From NCBI RefSeq assembly GCF_002705925.1, contig NZ_NKRE01000001.1, positions 1,988,810 to 2,052,809 of the forward strand: DNA of 64,000 nucleotides, given 5' to 3'. Positions 1 to 10,418 of this stretch are shown here, one piece after another. Origin of the DNA: Mycobacterium ostraviense. Its GTDB lineage: Bacteria; Actinomycetota; Actinomycetes; Mycobacteriales; Mycobacteriaceae. Numbering within the stretch: position 1 is the first letter of the stretch; the number at the start of each line of letters is the position of its first letter. Position numbers and translations under genes: made by a program. The notes below the pieces were generated by a model that did no database searches, was not told the DNA's origin, and saw only the letters and a list, made by a program, of their open reading frames with translations.

Positions 1-985
1 TTCGAAGGCCGGGCGATCACAGCCGGGCCAGCGACACGTCAGATCGCGGCAGCGCACGAAATCAGCCAACGCCTTCGACGGCACATACCCTGGCTCCGGT
101 GGGGCGTCGCCGGGGTGGGTCAGCGAGACCTGCTTGGCCGTGGCGGCCAACTCGGCGATCAGTTCGGCGCCGATGAGCCCGTCAGCACCCACCAAGGACG
201 CCAGCGGTTCGCCGTGGCGCTCACCGCTGGGTTGTTCGGCAATCACATGGATGATCACCGGGCTTGGCGCGGGCCGCTTTCCGGCCGCGCAATCGCTGCG
301 CCCGCAGCCACAGCCCAACCGCTCGACCCCCCGGCGGCCAAGGCCCCCAACGCATCGGCGCGGCGCTGGTCACGGCTGCGCGGATCATGCTCACAGACCG
401 TGGCCGCCAACGCGCTCAACCGCCGATCCAACACCTGGGCATCCGGGGTCACCAGGGTGCCCTCGATCTGGGAGATCCCGCCGATCCCCTCGTCGATGCG
501 GATCTGGCGATCGCTGTGGTGTTCTTTGCGCCGGCGCAGCGCGTCGGCATCGACGCTGGCCACGATCTTGTCGATCTGAGCACCCAGCGCGCCACCTGCA
601 CCGGCCAGCTGGGCATCCACCGCGGCCAACACCTGCCGATCTTCGATCAGCTCGGTGCGATACACCAGCGTCTGAAACGCCCGATAGTCGATATCACCGG
701 CCCGAAACACCGCCGCGACCCGCGGCAACTGCTCCCGCATCGCCCGGGCATAACGCAACCGGCTCGCCGCTAGGCCCTGCCTGATCCGCAACGCGCACCC
801 ACCTCGGCCGCCACCGCCTCCATGGTGTCGATCGCCCAATCCTGAGTCTCGCCACTGTGCGCCAGCCGATAGCCAAACAACTCCCCGATGGCAGTCAGCT
901 GCGCGGCCGCGGCCCGATTCTCGGCCCGCGGAGCCGCACACATCTGCTCCACCAACGCCGCCGGCTCCACCCGTGAATCGAACAT
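1..985 (-). pseudogene. DUF222/HNH (13E12-family) protein, frameshifted and cut by window edge
   Basis: The reading begins with MFDSRVEPAALVEQ at 985 and changes frame twice. The N-terminal frame runs to about 795 (GETQDWAIDTMEAVAAEVG). The middle frame covers about 795-320 (LRIRQGLAASRLRYARAMREQ, then DKIVASVDADALRRRKE). A third frame covers about 315-1 (CGCGRSDC, GEPLASLVGADGLIGAELI, then CRDLTCRWPGCDRPAFE). The last part is the entry to the HNH nuclease domain, which continues past the left edge. Together this is a typical DUF222-HNH protein of the mycobacterial 13E12 repeat family, thought to be mobile or repeat-associated. All three frames keep good family sequence, so the breaks look recent. 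Sequencing error is the alternative. Confidence 0.85.
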
Positions 986-1165
986 ACATTCGATTATGCC
1001 ACAGCCGACCGACACCCGGTGCCCGCCGCCAGGCTCGGGGACACCATCAAGGCGTGGGGCACCGGCGCCTTGCGCACTCGCTACGGCCTGGCCACGGCCG
1101 TTTCCGCGGCCGCGTCCACGGCGGGCCGGAACCCGTTGTCCGGCGGGCACCTACGTCACCGTGCG

Positions 1166-2128
1166 CTACTCCGATTCCCGGTACCACGCAACGACGTACA
1201 CCACCATGGCCGTAGCCAACGCAATCAACACCCAGATCACCACGGCTTGGTCGATCCACGAACCCGCCGGCGGCGAGCCGGGGAGGATATTGCGCAGCGG
1301 CACCACGGCGAACAGCATCGCCGCATACCACGTGGAGAACGGTGGTAAGAATTTTCGCCGGCCGGTGACCATCTGGATGGCCACGAACAGGGCCAGCGTC
1401 GGCAGCGTGACGAGGACCAGGCAGATTCCCAGGTCGAAGACCAGCGGCCCCTTGGCTCGCTTCAGCGTGATGATCACGTTGTCCGGGCGATCCGAGGTCT
1501 GACTCGCGTCCCCGACGCGCTGGACGCTGATGTCCCAGCCTTCCAGCGATCCGGTCACTTCGACGCGGGCGGGCTTGTACTGGCGAGTGTCACCGGCCCC
1601 GACCAGCACATCGGCCTGGACGGTGTCGGTGGTGTAGGTGTCGAATGGCCAGTTACCGGGATCGCCGTGCGCCTCGATGGTGGTGGCGACCTGTGCCGGC
1701 GATTTCCCCACCGGATACTGCAGGTCACCCAGGTCGTTGGTCGGATAAAGGCGCACCGAAGTGTCGGTGGTCAGCACGTCGAGACGCTTGTCGATCATCG
1801 AATCGTCAGGCATCACAAGAACTTTCACGTCGAGGCGATTTGCCACGGTGTGCAGTTGCTCGAATCGCACCAACACCACCGTGTCCTCGGTGGTGCCCAC
1901 ATCCGGCTTGGGCAATGGCCCCGGCGTGCTGGCCAGCCAGTGATAGCCGACCAGCGATAGGACGTAGACAACAGCGACACCGACGATGATCGACACGTCG
2001 AGTACCAGGTGTTTCCGCCGCGACATATGCGGGCGGGCCGGCGGCGCCGCCGATCCGCCCGGCGGAGACGCCGTTGAACCGGCCGGTGCACCCGGCTCCG
2101 GCGCCGCCGGCGCGTGGTTATCGGTCAT
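1166..2128 (-). CDS. DUF4436 membrane protein (copy 2 of tandem pair)
   Basis: A 320-residue membrane protein. A proline/alanine-rich N-terminus of about 35 residues precedes one membrane segment (about 41-66), then an extracytoplasmic domain of about 150 residues containing VGKSPAQVATTIEAHGDP and GSLEGWDISVQRVG. Three C-terminal membrane segments follow, from LVFDLGICLVLV through FSTWYAAMLFAVVPLRN to WIDQAVVIWVLIALATAMVV. This is the DUF4436 architecture of Rv0713-like proteins. The function is unknown. It lies 96 bases downstream of a close paralogue (2225-3130) on the same strand, so the two are probably co-transcribed duplicates. Confidence 0.85.
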   Translation of the reverse strand: MTDNHAPAAPEPGAPAGSTASPPGGSAAPPARPHMSRRKHLVLDVSIIVGVAVVYVLSLVGYHWLASTPGPLPKPDVGTTEDTVVLVRFEQLHTVANRLDVKVLVMPDDSMIDKRLDVLTTDTSVRLYPTNDLGDLQYPVGKSPAQVATTIEAHGDPGNWPFDTYTTDTVQADVLVGAGDTRQYKPARVEVTGSLEGWDISVQRVGDASQTSDRPDNVIITLKRAKGPLVFDLGICLVLVTLPTLALFVAIQMVTGRRKFLPPFSTWYAAMLFAVVPLRNILPGSPPAGSWIDQAVVIWVLIALATAMVVYVVAWYRESE

Positions 2129-2224
2129 CTGCGGTCACCGCCGGAGAGACCGCTGACATGTACCTGCCCCCGAACACGGAGTCAGATGGTAGCAACCGGC
2201 GTTCCCGCCGGTGACGTTTCTAGA

Positions 2225-3130
2225 TCAGTCCGATTGCCGGCGGTAGGCGAAGATGAACAGGCTCATCGCCACGATCAATGCGATCAGCACCCATAGCGTG
2301 ACGGCTTGGTCGATCCAGGAGCCGGGCGGCGGGTTGCCGGGCAGGATATTGCGCAATGGGACCACGGCGAACAGCATGGCGGCGAACCACGTCACGAACG
2401 GTGGCAAGAACTTCTTCCTGCCCAACGCCATCGGGATGGACACCCATAGCCCCAAGGTCGGCAGGCTGACCAGGACCAGAATGATGCCCAGGTCGAAGAT
2501 CAGCGAGCCCTTGGCCCGGTGCAAGGTGATGATGACGTTGTCAGGACGGCTGGTGGTCTGACTGGACTCGCCGACGCGCTGCACGCTGACGTCCCAGCCG
2601 TCCAACGACCCGATCACCTCGACCCGGGCGGGTTCTTTCACCCGGCTCTCGCCGGACCCGACAATCACGTCGGCAGAGATGACACCCGTGGTGTAGGAGT
2701 CGAACGGCCAGTTGGCGGGATCGCCCTCGGCCTCGATCGCGGTGCTGACCTGCGCCGGCGACTTCCCGACCGGGTACTGCAGGTCGCCGAGGTCGTTCTC
2801 CGGATACAACCGCACGGCAAGGTCTTGGGTCAACACGTCGAGGCGTTTGTCGAACTTCGAATCTTCCGGAACGACAAGGACATTCACCGTGAGGCGGTTG
2901 GCGACCGTCTCCAGCTTCTCGAGCCGGACCTGCACGACGGTGTCGTCGGTGGTGCCCAGGTCCGGTTCCGGCAGCGGGGGCGCCGACGTGGCCAGCAAGT
3001 GCACACCGAATAGGGACAAGGCGTAGACGACCACGATGCCAACGACAGCGGCCATGCCGATCACGAGGCGCGTTCCGCGCGACTTGCCCGTGGCCGGAGC
3101 TGGTGTCGGCGCCGGAGCCTGATGGGTCAT
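2225..3130 (-). CDS. DUF4436 membrane protein (copy 1 of tandem pair)
   Basis: A 301-residue paralogue of the next gene downstream. It shares long identical blocks (VGKSPAQV, RPDNVIITL, VVPLRNILPG, GSWIDQAV), with one N-terminal and three C-terminal membrane segments around a central soluble domain. It lacks the long Pro/Ala-rich N-terminal tail of its partner and has a short TPAPATGKSRGTR leader instead. Its strand and position after the sulfatase-maturation gene match Rv0713 in the recalled M. tuberculosis order, where I remember one copy. The function is unknown. The pair may act together or have diverged after duplication. Confidence 0.85.
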   Translation of the reverse strand: MTHQAPAPTPAPATGKSRGTRLVIGMAAVVGIVVVYALSLFGVHLLATSAPPLPEPDLGTTDDTVVQVRLEKLETVANRLTVNVLVVPEDSKFDKRLDVLTQDLAVRLYPENDLGDLQYPVGKSPAQVSTAIEAEGDPANWPFDSYTTGVISADVIVGSGESRVKEPARVEVIGSLDGWDVSVQRVGESSQTTSRPDNVIITLHRAKGSLIFDLGIILVLVSLPTLGLWVSIPMALGRKKFLPPFVTWFAAMLFAVVPLRNILPGNPPPGSWIDQAVTLWVLIALIVAMSLFIFAYRRQSD

Positions 3131-3225
3131 CGCGACCGGCTCTTCGTGGTGAACACGGGGCAGATGCTAGTGAGCCGCACCGGCGATCAAGCGGCAACGC
3201 GCCGGTCCATCGACCCGCAAATTTC

Positions 3226-4116
3226 TTAGCCTGATCCGCGCTCGGCCACACAGCGGAATCCGATGTGGGTGGTCGCGGTGTCTTGCGATTGCGGCGAGCG
3301 GGCCGCCGGTCGGTACCGGTGGCAATACTCCGGCGCACACAGATGGGAGCCGCCCTTGAGCGTTTGGCTGATGGTGGGGTCGGCGGGCCCGGCAGGCGCG
3401 CAGCACGCCTTCGGAGGCTGATCGGTCCGGTGGTGCGCGGAGAACTCGGTTGCGGTCCATTCCCAGACGTTGCCGATCATGTCGACCAGACCGAAGCCGT
3501 TGGGCGGGAAGGTGCCCACCGGCGAGGTGCCAACCCAGCCCAGTGCGCCGTCGTTGCGGTACGGGAACTTGCCCTGCCAGGTATTGGCCATCAGCTGCCC
3601 GCCGGGCTTGGCCTCGTCGCCCCAGGCATATGTCGTCGTGGTTCCCCCGCGCGCCGCGTACTCCCACTCGGCCTCACTCGGCAGCCGCCGGCTTGCCCAC
3701 CGCGCGTAGGCGGCCGCGTCGGGATAGGCCACCTGCACGACGGGGTGGTCGGGTTTGTCGGCGATATCAGTGTCCGGGCCGAATGGTCGGCGCCAGCTCG
3801 CGCCGGGCGCCCAATCCCACCACTGCCGCCAGTCGCGCAGGTCGACCGGGCCAGCGGTCGGAAGGAACACCATCGCCCCCGGACACAGGTCGTCGGCGTT
3901 AGCCCCCGGATACAGCGCGGGATCAAGAGGTTGTTCCGCCACGGTCACATACCCGGTGGCAGCGACGAATTCCGCGAACTGTGCATTGGTTACCGGGTGG
4001 AGTTCGATGGCAAAGGCGGGCACGGTGACGGTATGAATCGGCGCTTCTTCGGGGTAGAAGCTCGTCGACCCCATGCGGAACGACCCGCCCGGCAGGTCGA
4101 CCAGTTCGGTTAACAC
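3226..4116 (-). CDS. formylglycine-generating enzyme (sulfatase-modifying factor)
   Basis: A 296-residue FGE-sulfatase protein that oxidises the Cys of C-x-P-x-R in sulfatases to formylglycine. It contains the family start PGGSFRMGS (about 9-17), RLPSEAEWEYAARGG in the middle, GNVWEWTATEF, and a C-terminal GGSHLCAPEYCHRYRP with Cys260 and Cys265, the copper-binding active cysteines of aerobic FGEs. The end IGFRC is also typical. It matches Rv0712. Its obvious substrate, AtsA (4779-7139), is two genes upstream on the same strand, with a lipoprotein gene between. It is therefore likely to be the AtsA maturase, acting in the cytoplasm before folding. Confidence 0.95.
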   Translation of the reverse strand: MLTELVDLPGGSFRMGSTSFYPEEAPIHTVTVPAFAIELHPVTNAQFAEFVAATGYVTVAEQPLDPALYPGANADDLCPGAMVFLPTAGPVDLRDWRQWWDWAPGASWRRPFGPDTDIADKPDHPVVQVAYPDAAAYARWASRRLPSEAEWEYAARGGTTTTYAWGDEAKPGGQLMANTWQGKFPYRNDGALGWVGTSPVGTFPPNGFGLVDMIGNVWEWTATEFSAHHRTDQPPKACCAPAGPADPTISQTLKGGSHLCAPEYCHRYRPAARSPQSQDTATTHIGFRCVAERGSG

Positions 4117-4132
4117 GGCTTCAGGGTATGGC

Positions 4133-4825
4133 TCAGGGTATGACGACGGCGAAGTCCTGCATCAAAGCCGATTTTGCCGAACGGAAGCCGGGCACCGCCG
4201 CGGGGCCCTCCAGGTGGATGGCCACCAGGTAGTTCTTGGTGTTCGTCCAGATGTGAGTGACGCGGTCGGCGAATTCGATCGGACCCGACGATCCCTGCAG
4301 CGTGCCGGTCAACAGCTGGCTGCTGAAGCCGCAGAACGGTACCCCGGTGACCAGGAGGTTGAGATGTCGCATCGACCCGCCCAGGCTGGCGGTGTAGGCC
4401 AGGAAAGCGCGGTCCGGCTGCAGGTCGGTGGGGGCGATGGTCACGGTCGCCTTCATGCCGTTGGGGCCGGTCAACATCAGTGCCGTAGCACCGCTGCCCG
4501 GAGTCGACGTCCAACCGTCCGGCACGCTGATGGTGATCCTGGGCGCGGCCGGGTCGGAGACGCTGGCCAGGGTCGCTCGGCCCTCGCCGGTCAGCGACGG
4601 CGAGCAGGCGACCGTGTCGGGCGGGATGTGCTCGGGGTGTGTGGTCACGATGCCGGGCACCGGCTCCGCCGGGCCGGGACGTGCGGGTGCGCCCGGGCCA
4701 CCACCGCGCTCACCGCAGCCGGCCACGATGCCCGGCAGGCATAGCAGCGTCACTGCCCACAGCAGTCGCGCCAACCGCCTAGTCGCGCGAAAAGGCAAGG
4801 GCGAGTTCTTTTTCCACGTCTTCAT
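4133..4825 (-). CDS. lipoprotein, LpqN/LpqT-like
   Basis: A 230-residue predicted lipoprotein. A basic N-terminus (RATRRLAR) precedes a hydrophobic stretch and the lipobox IVAGC, with the lipidated Cys at 37, then a Gly/Pro-rich linker. The mature domain carries ITISVPDGWT and LNLLVTGVPFCG, which resembles mycobacterial LpqN/LpqT-type lipoproteins; that assignment is an inference. The start overlaps the end of atsA by 47 bases. No better in-frame start keeps the basic n-region. The stop is 16 bases before the FGE gene, so it is in the same transcript. It does not occupy this place in the recalled M. tuberculosis order, so it may be an insertion. Confidence 0.8.
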   Translation of the reverse strand: MKTWKKNSPLPFRATRRLARLLWAVTLLCLPGIVAGCGERGGGPGAPARPGPAEPVPGIVTTHPEHIPPDTVACSPSLTGEGRATLASVSDPAAPRITISVPDGWTSTPGSGATALMLTGPNGMKATVTIAPTDLQPDRAFLAYTASLGGSMRHLNLLVTGVPFCGFSSQLLTGTLQGSSGPIEFADRVTHIWTNTKNYLVAIHLEGPAAVPGFRSAKSALMQDFAVVIP

Positions 4826-7139
4826 ACGGTCGTCCGGATAGGTCGATCGTCACTTCGGCGATGGTTCCCCCGGTGAATGCGAACGGCGCTTTGTAGCGGC
4901 TGGACACCGCCGAACCGCCGTTGTGTCCGACGGTGATGCCGGCACCTGCCAGCCCGAACGTGCCCGGGTGTGTCACTACATCCGCCAGCGTGCCGACCTC
5001 GTGGTGGTCGAAGTACATCGCCAGGTCACCCAGCGGGGTGTGGCTGTTGGGCACCGTTCCCGTCCGCGCATAACGCACGCCGAGCAGATGTCGGCCGAGC
5101 GGGATCGGGCCGACCGACGAGAGCAGCTGCTGGCGCTCACCAAGGAAGTTGTAGACGTAGTGCAGGCGTCCGTCCTGGATGAACAACACGTGTCCGCCGT
5201 GCGCGCCGCCCTGTTTGAAGAGCACACCTTCGGCCCCGGTGGTGTCCACCGTCACCTCGGCCACGACGGCGAACGAACGGCCGCGAATTTCGGCGGCGGC
5301 CCCGATACCGACGTCTGCGCAGTCGGGATAGTAGATGTAGGTGGATCGTTCGGTGACCAGGTAGGGCCGCGACCGCATCATGGTCTCCACGATGTTGAGA
5401 TCCGACAGGGGCAGGCCGTTGTACTTGGCCGCCTCGGAATACCACAGCGCCTTGAGTTCTTCGAGCTTGTCCGGATGCTCGGCGGCGAGGTCATGGCATT
5501 GGCTGCGGTCTTTTTCGATGTGGAACAGTTCCCACCGATCGGTGTCGAAATGCGACCAGCCGGCCGGTGTGGCGGCATGGATGGTGTTGGCGAACCACCC
5601 TCGATGCCAAATCCCGCGGGTGCCGAGCATGGCGTAGAACTGGGTGTGCTTACCGGTGTCGGTGGCCGAATCGTCAAGGGCTGCTTTGAAACTCACCCCG
5701 TCGAGGGGCTTCTGGGTGATGCCCTTGACGGTGTCCGGCGGCGTCATGCCCAGCAGCTCGTAAACGGTCGGGGTGACGTCGGCGACATTGACGTAGTTGT
5801 CCCGGACTTCACCGTGGGCCGCGATACCGGCCGGCCAGGAAATGATCGCCGTATCGGCAATCCCGCCCTCGTGCGAGGCGTAGCGCTTGAACAGCTTGTA
5901 GGGCGTGTTGAAGGCCATCGCCCACCCGATCGGGTAATGGTTGTACGTTTGCGGTCCCCCCAGGTGGTCGAAGAGCTTCATGCTCTCTTCGACGGTGTCG
6001 ATATAGCCGTTGAAGAATTTTCCTTCGTTGACCGACCCGTTGGGTCCGCCCTCACCGCTGGCACCGTTGTCGGAAATCACCACGATGACGGTGTTATCCA
6101 GCTGTCCCGATTCCTCGAGGTAGTCCAAGATCCGGCCGATCTGCGCGTCGGTGTAGCTCAGGAAACCGGCGAACACCTCGGCCATCCGGCTGAACAGCTT
6201 CTTTTCTTCGTCGTTGAGCGAGTCCCAGGGCCGCACGGTGTCCTGCAGCGGCCATGGCTCGCCTTGCGGTCCCTTGACGTCGAGATAGGGGTTGATGGGC
6301 GACAATTCGGTCTCCGGCGGCACGATCCCCATCGACTTCTGCCGTTCCAGCACGACCTCGCGATACTTCTCATAGCCCATGTCGAACTTGCCGGCATATT
6401 TGTCCGCCCACTCCTTGAAGACGTGGTGCGGTGCATGCCCGGCGCCTGGGCACAGGTAGGTGAACCAGGGTTTGTCCGGCGCGATCACCTTGGCATCGCG
6501 GATGAATTGGATCGCCTTGTCCGCCAAGTCCTTCGACAGGTGATAGCCGTCCTCGGGCGTGCCGGGCGGGCTGACCGGGTGGTTGTCGTACACCAGGTCG
6601 GGATACCACTGATCGGTCTCGCCACCCATGAATCCGTAGAAACGTTCGAAACCCCGAGACGTGGGCCAATGCCGCTTCGTCGAGGCCATGTTGGCCTCTT
6701 CGAGCGGTGTCAGGTGCCACTTGCCCACGCAATAGGTGTTGTAGCCGCGTTCGGCAAGCGCCTCCGAAAGTAGGGCGGTGTCGGCCGGTATGCGTCCGTT
6801 GCAGTTGGGGAAACCGTCGGTGAATTCTTCGATGGTGGCCATGCCGACGGTGGTCGCGTTGCGCCCGGTCAGCAGCGACGCCCGCGTCGGCGAACACAGC
6901 GCGGTGGTGTGGAATTGCGTCAGCCGCACGCCGCGCTCGGCGATGCGCGTCATGGCGGGCATCTCCACCACGCCACCGAAGCAGTCCCAGGTCGCGATGC
7001 CAGTGTCGTCCCAGACCAGATACAAGATGTTGGGCGCGTTCTCGGGCGCGGTCGGCGCCGCGTAGGGACCCCAATCCGGTTCCGAGTCACGGATGTCCAG
7101 CTTGATCTTGCCTTGAAACCCGGTTGACCCCGTCGTCAC
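4779..7139 (-). CDS. atsA: arylsulfatase AtsA
   Basis: A large type I sulfatase that hydrolyses sulfate esters. I choose the GTG at 7139 (786 residues, like the roughly 787 of M. tuberculosis AtsA) over the longer reading from 7235, because conservation begins near IKLDIRDSEPDWGPYAAP and an AGAAAG-type ribosome site (AGAAAG on the minus strand) lies about 10 bases upstream. The catalytic motif is L-C-S-P-T-R at 81-86, with Cys82 the residue to be converted to formylglycine. Metal and active-site blocks include LVWDDTG, GKWHLTP and VISDNGASGEGG. The second half holds a beta-rich domain (GRSFAVVAEVTVDTTGAEG). The FGE gene that should activate it lies downstream. Confidence 0.95.
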   Translation of the reverse strand: MTTGSTGFQGKIKLDIRDSEPDWGPYAAPTAPENAPNILYLVWDDTGIATWDCFGGVVEMPAMTRIAERGVRLTQFHTTALCSPTRASLLTGRNATTVGMATIEEFTDGFPNCNGRIPADTALLSEALAERGYNTYCVGKWHLTPLEEANMASTKRHWPTSRGFERFYGFMGGETDQWYPDLVYDNHPVSPPGTPEDGYHLSKDLADKAIQFIRDAKVIAPDKPWFTYLCPGAGHAPHHVFKEWADKYAGKFDMGYEKYREVVLERQKSMGIVPPETELSPINPYLDVKGPQGEPWPLQDTVRPWDSLNDEEKKLFSRMAEVFAGFLSYTDAQIGRILDYLEESGQLDNTVIVVISDNGASGEGGPNGSVNEGKFFNGYIDTVEESMKLFDHLGGPQTYNHYPIGWAMAFNTPYKLFKRYASHEGGIADTAIISWPAGIAAHGEVRDNYVNVADVTPTVYELLGMTPPDTVKGITQKPLDGVSFKAALDDSATDTGKHTQFYAMLGTRGIWHRGWFANTIHAATPAGWSHFDTDRWELFHIEKDRSQCHDLAAEHPDKLEELKALWYSEAAKYNGLPLSDLNIVETMMRSRPYLVTERSTYIYYPDCADVGIGAAAEIRGRSFAVVAEVTVDTTGAEGVLFKQGGAHGGHVLFIQDGRLHYVYNFLGERQQLLSSVGPIPLGRHLLGVRYARTGTVPNSHTPLGDLAMYFDHHEVGTLADVVTHPGTFGLAGAGITVGHNGGSAVSSRYKAPFAFTGGTIAEVTIDLSGRPYEDVEKELALAFSRD

Positions 7140-7277
7140 TGCACACCCACTTTCTGTACGCACATTTATCGGCGTCGCGTGGAGATTACCCCGGACAGAG
7201 GTGACCCGACCGCACAACGACGCGGCAGTGCACAATTTGGGCGCTTGTCAGATCTTGCGGCCCTCCGCCAGCTTACA

Positions 7278-7297
7278 TTGTCAACATAGTATGACAA
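7278..7297. promoter_or_regulatory. 20-bp inverted repeat upstream of atsA
   Basis: Perfect 6-bp arms TTGTCA (7278-7283) and TGACAA (7292-7297) are separated by 8 bases. The site is in AT-rich sequence about 140 bases upstream of the atsA start. On the minus strand the spacer contains TACTAT, a plausible -10 hexamer. This could be an operator over the atsA promoter; the regulator is unknown. Confidence 0.4.
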
Positions 7298-7655
7298 ATT
7301 TTCACTGGGCCGGCATCGGGGTTGACCAGGCGCTCCGCGGTCGCAATGCGTTGCGGCGGTTGCTACCGGTCCACTCCACGAGCGCCAATACCTCGATTTG
7401 TTCCCGACGCGGCGCGCAGCAGTGGCTCTCGCGCCGTGCTCCGGCTACCGCACCGACCGCAACGCCCGTTCGATGTTCTGCGCGCGGGATCCGCCTCCGG
7501 CTCAACCAGCAACCGGTGCCTGTCGACTCCGGGACGCAGCACGGGGTGTCGGGCGATTCCCCTCACCCACGCAGAGCTGTCATGTCCACGAAGAAGCGCT
7601 GGGCCAGGTGAGGGAAAATCAGCTGACCCGGCGCTCAGGAAAACTCTGGTTGCCG
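7298..7655. other. intergenic region between atsA and rpsQ, no gene seen
   Basis: About 360 bases downstream of the S10 operon and upstream of atsA. Open frames here on both strands show no recognisable protein sequence. I see no strong U-tailed terminator, so the S10 transcript may read through or end by another mechanism. The atsA promoter probably lies towards the left side, near the palindrome at 7278-7297. Confidence 0.4.
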
Positions 7656-8048
7656 TTACTTGGCCTTCTCGAGGATCTCGACCAGCCGCCAGCGTTTGGT
7701 CGCTGACAACGGACGCGTCTCCATCAGCGAAACGCGGTCGCCGATACCGGCGATGCTGTTCTCGTCGTGCGCCTTGACCTTCTTGGTGGTGCGAATGATC
7801 TTGCCGTACAACGGGTGTCGCACCCGGTCTTCCAGCTCGACCACGATGGTCTTCTGCATCTTGTCGCTCACCACGTAGCCGATACGTGTCTTGCGACGGC
7901 CGCGCGGCTTGGGAGCGCTCGGAGTGTGCTTGGGGCCCTTCGCTTTCGAGGGGACATCCTTGGGTACCGCCTCTTTGGACGCTGCCCTGCGTGGGGCTTT
8001 AGCCGCCGCGGGTGACGCCTTTGCTCCAGTCTTAGCCTCTGCCATCAC
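7656..8048 (-). CDS. rpsQ: 30S ribosomal protein S17
   Basis: Ribosomal protein uS17, which binds 16S rRNA early in small-subunit assembly. The conserved S17 core starts at [20 protein letters not shown] and ends with [20 protein letters not shown]. An Ala/Lys/Pro-rich N-terminal extension of about 50 residues precedes it, as in other mycobacteria. GTG at 8048 and ATG at 8045 are both possible starts; the ATG gives an ATGA overlap with the rpmC stop and has AAGGA about 8 bases upstream. Last gene of the S10 operon. Confidence 0.97.
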   Translation of the reverse strand: MMAEAKTGAKASPAAAKAPRRAASKEAVPKDVPSKAKGPKHTPSAPKPRGRRKTRIGYVVSDKMQKTIVVELEDRVRHPLYGKIIRTTKKVKAHDENSIAGIGDRVSLMETRPLSATKRWRLVEILEKAK

Positions 8049-8296
8049 GATTCCTTACCTTCGGGACCATCGGGACCATCGGGACCGGAAGCCAGACCCA
8101 GTTCTCGTTCGCGCAGCACGGTATAGACGCGTGCGATTTCCCGACGCACCGTGCGGAGCCGGCGGATGTTGTTGAGCTGGCCGGTCGCCATCTGGAAGCG
8201 CAGGTTGAACAACTCTGCTTTGGCTTCGCGCAGCCGCTCGGTCAGTTCCTCGTCGGTGAGCTCACGCAGTTCGCCAGGGGAAATTCCCACTGCCAT
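8045..8296 (-). CDS. rpmC: 50S ribosomal protein L29
   Basis: Ribosomal protein uL29 of 83 residues, a helical hairpin near the peptide exit tunnel that helps dock SRP and trigger factor. The family sequence [20 protein letters not shown] and the helix [21 protein letters not shown] are clear. The C-terminus has a short acidic Gly/Pro-rich tail with repeated GPDGPDGP. The start overlaps the rplP stop (ATGA), and the stop overlaps the rpsQ start, indicating translational coupling. Confidence 0.97.
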   Translation of the reverse strand: MAVGISPGELRELTDEELTERLREAKAELFNLRFQMATGQLNNIRRLRTVRREIARVYTVLRERELGLASGPDGPDGPEGKES

Positions 8297-8712
8297 CAGA
8301 ACTGCTCCTCTCGCGTAATAATGCGTGCCTTGATCGGCAACTTGTGGATCGCACGGGTCAGCGCCGCCCGCGCGATCGCTTCATTGGGGTAGCTGAGCTC
8401 GAACAGCACCCGGCCCGGCTTGACGTTGGCCACCCACCACTCCGGGGAGCCCTTGCCCGAACCCATCCGGGTCTCGGCGGGCTTCTTGGTCAACGGGCGG
8501 TCCGGGAAGATGTTGATCCACACCTTGCCGCCACGCTTGATGTGCCTGTTGATGGCGATACGGGCCGACTCGATCTGCCGGTTGGTGACATAGGCGTGCT
8601 CGAGGGCCTGAATCCCGTAGTCGCCGAAATTCACCGACGTTCCACCGCTGGCGATGCCTCGCTGGCGGGGATGATGCTGCTTGCGGTGCTTGACCTTGCG
8701 GGGAATCAACAT
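8296..8712 (-). CDS. rplP: 50S ribosomal protein L16
   Basis: Ribosomal protein uL16, 138 residues, near the A site and peptidyl-transferase centre. The start [19 protein letters not shown] and the motifs [18 protein letters not shown] and [20 protein letters not shown] are family hallmarks. It lies 7 bases downstream of rpsC and overlaps rpmC, within the S10 operon. Confidence 0.98.
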   Translation of the reverse strand: MLIPRKVKHRKQHHPRQRGIASGGTSVNFGDYGIQALEHAYVTNRQIESARIAINRHIKRGGKVWINIFPDRPLTKKPAETRMGSGKGSPEWWVANVKPGRVLFELSYPNEAIARAALTRAIHKLPIKARIITREEQF

Positions 8713-8719
8713 GATTCAT

Positions 8720-10103
<1,384 letters not shown>

Positions 10104-10107
<4 letters not shown>

Positions 10108-10385
10108 CGCCGCTTACTCTTCCGGTCGTCTTTGATGTGCCCCTTGAAGGTGCGCGTCGGCGCAAATTCACCGAGCTTGTGACCCACCATCGCCTCGGTG
10201 ACGAACACCGGGACATGCTTGCGGCCGTCGTGCACCGCGAAGGTGTGGCCGATGAAGTCGGGGATGATGGTCGAACGCCGCGACCAGGTCTTGATGACCT
10301 GCTTGGTGTTCTTCTCGTTCTGTACGTCGACCTTCTTGAGCAGATGGTCGTCGACGAACGGGCCCTTCTTCAGGCTGCGTGGCAT
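10104..10385 (-). CDS. rpsS: 30S ribosomal protein S19
   Basis: Ribosomal protein uS19, 93 residues, in the head of the small subunit with S13. [20 protein letters not shown] and the signature [16 protein letters not shown] are present. It follows rplB after 33 bases in the S10 operon. Confidence 0.98.
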
Positions 10386-10418
10386 AGTTGGCTACTCCCC
10401 AAATCTCCTAGCGGCTTC

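Noticed and set aside
4923..6773. 616-residue open frame on the plus strand
   Set aside because: It lies fully opposite atsA, whose catalytic motifs are intact, and is a shadow of it.
7201..7611. 136-residue plus-strand open frame between atsA and rpsQ
   Set aside because: Composition is Arg/Ala/Pro noise with no recognisable motif and no ribosome site.
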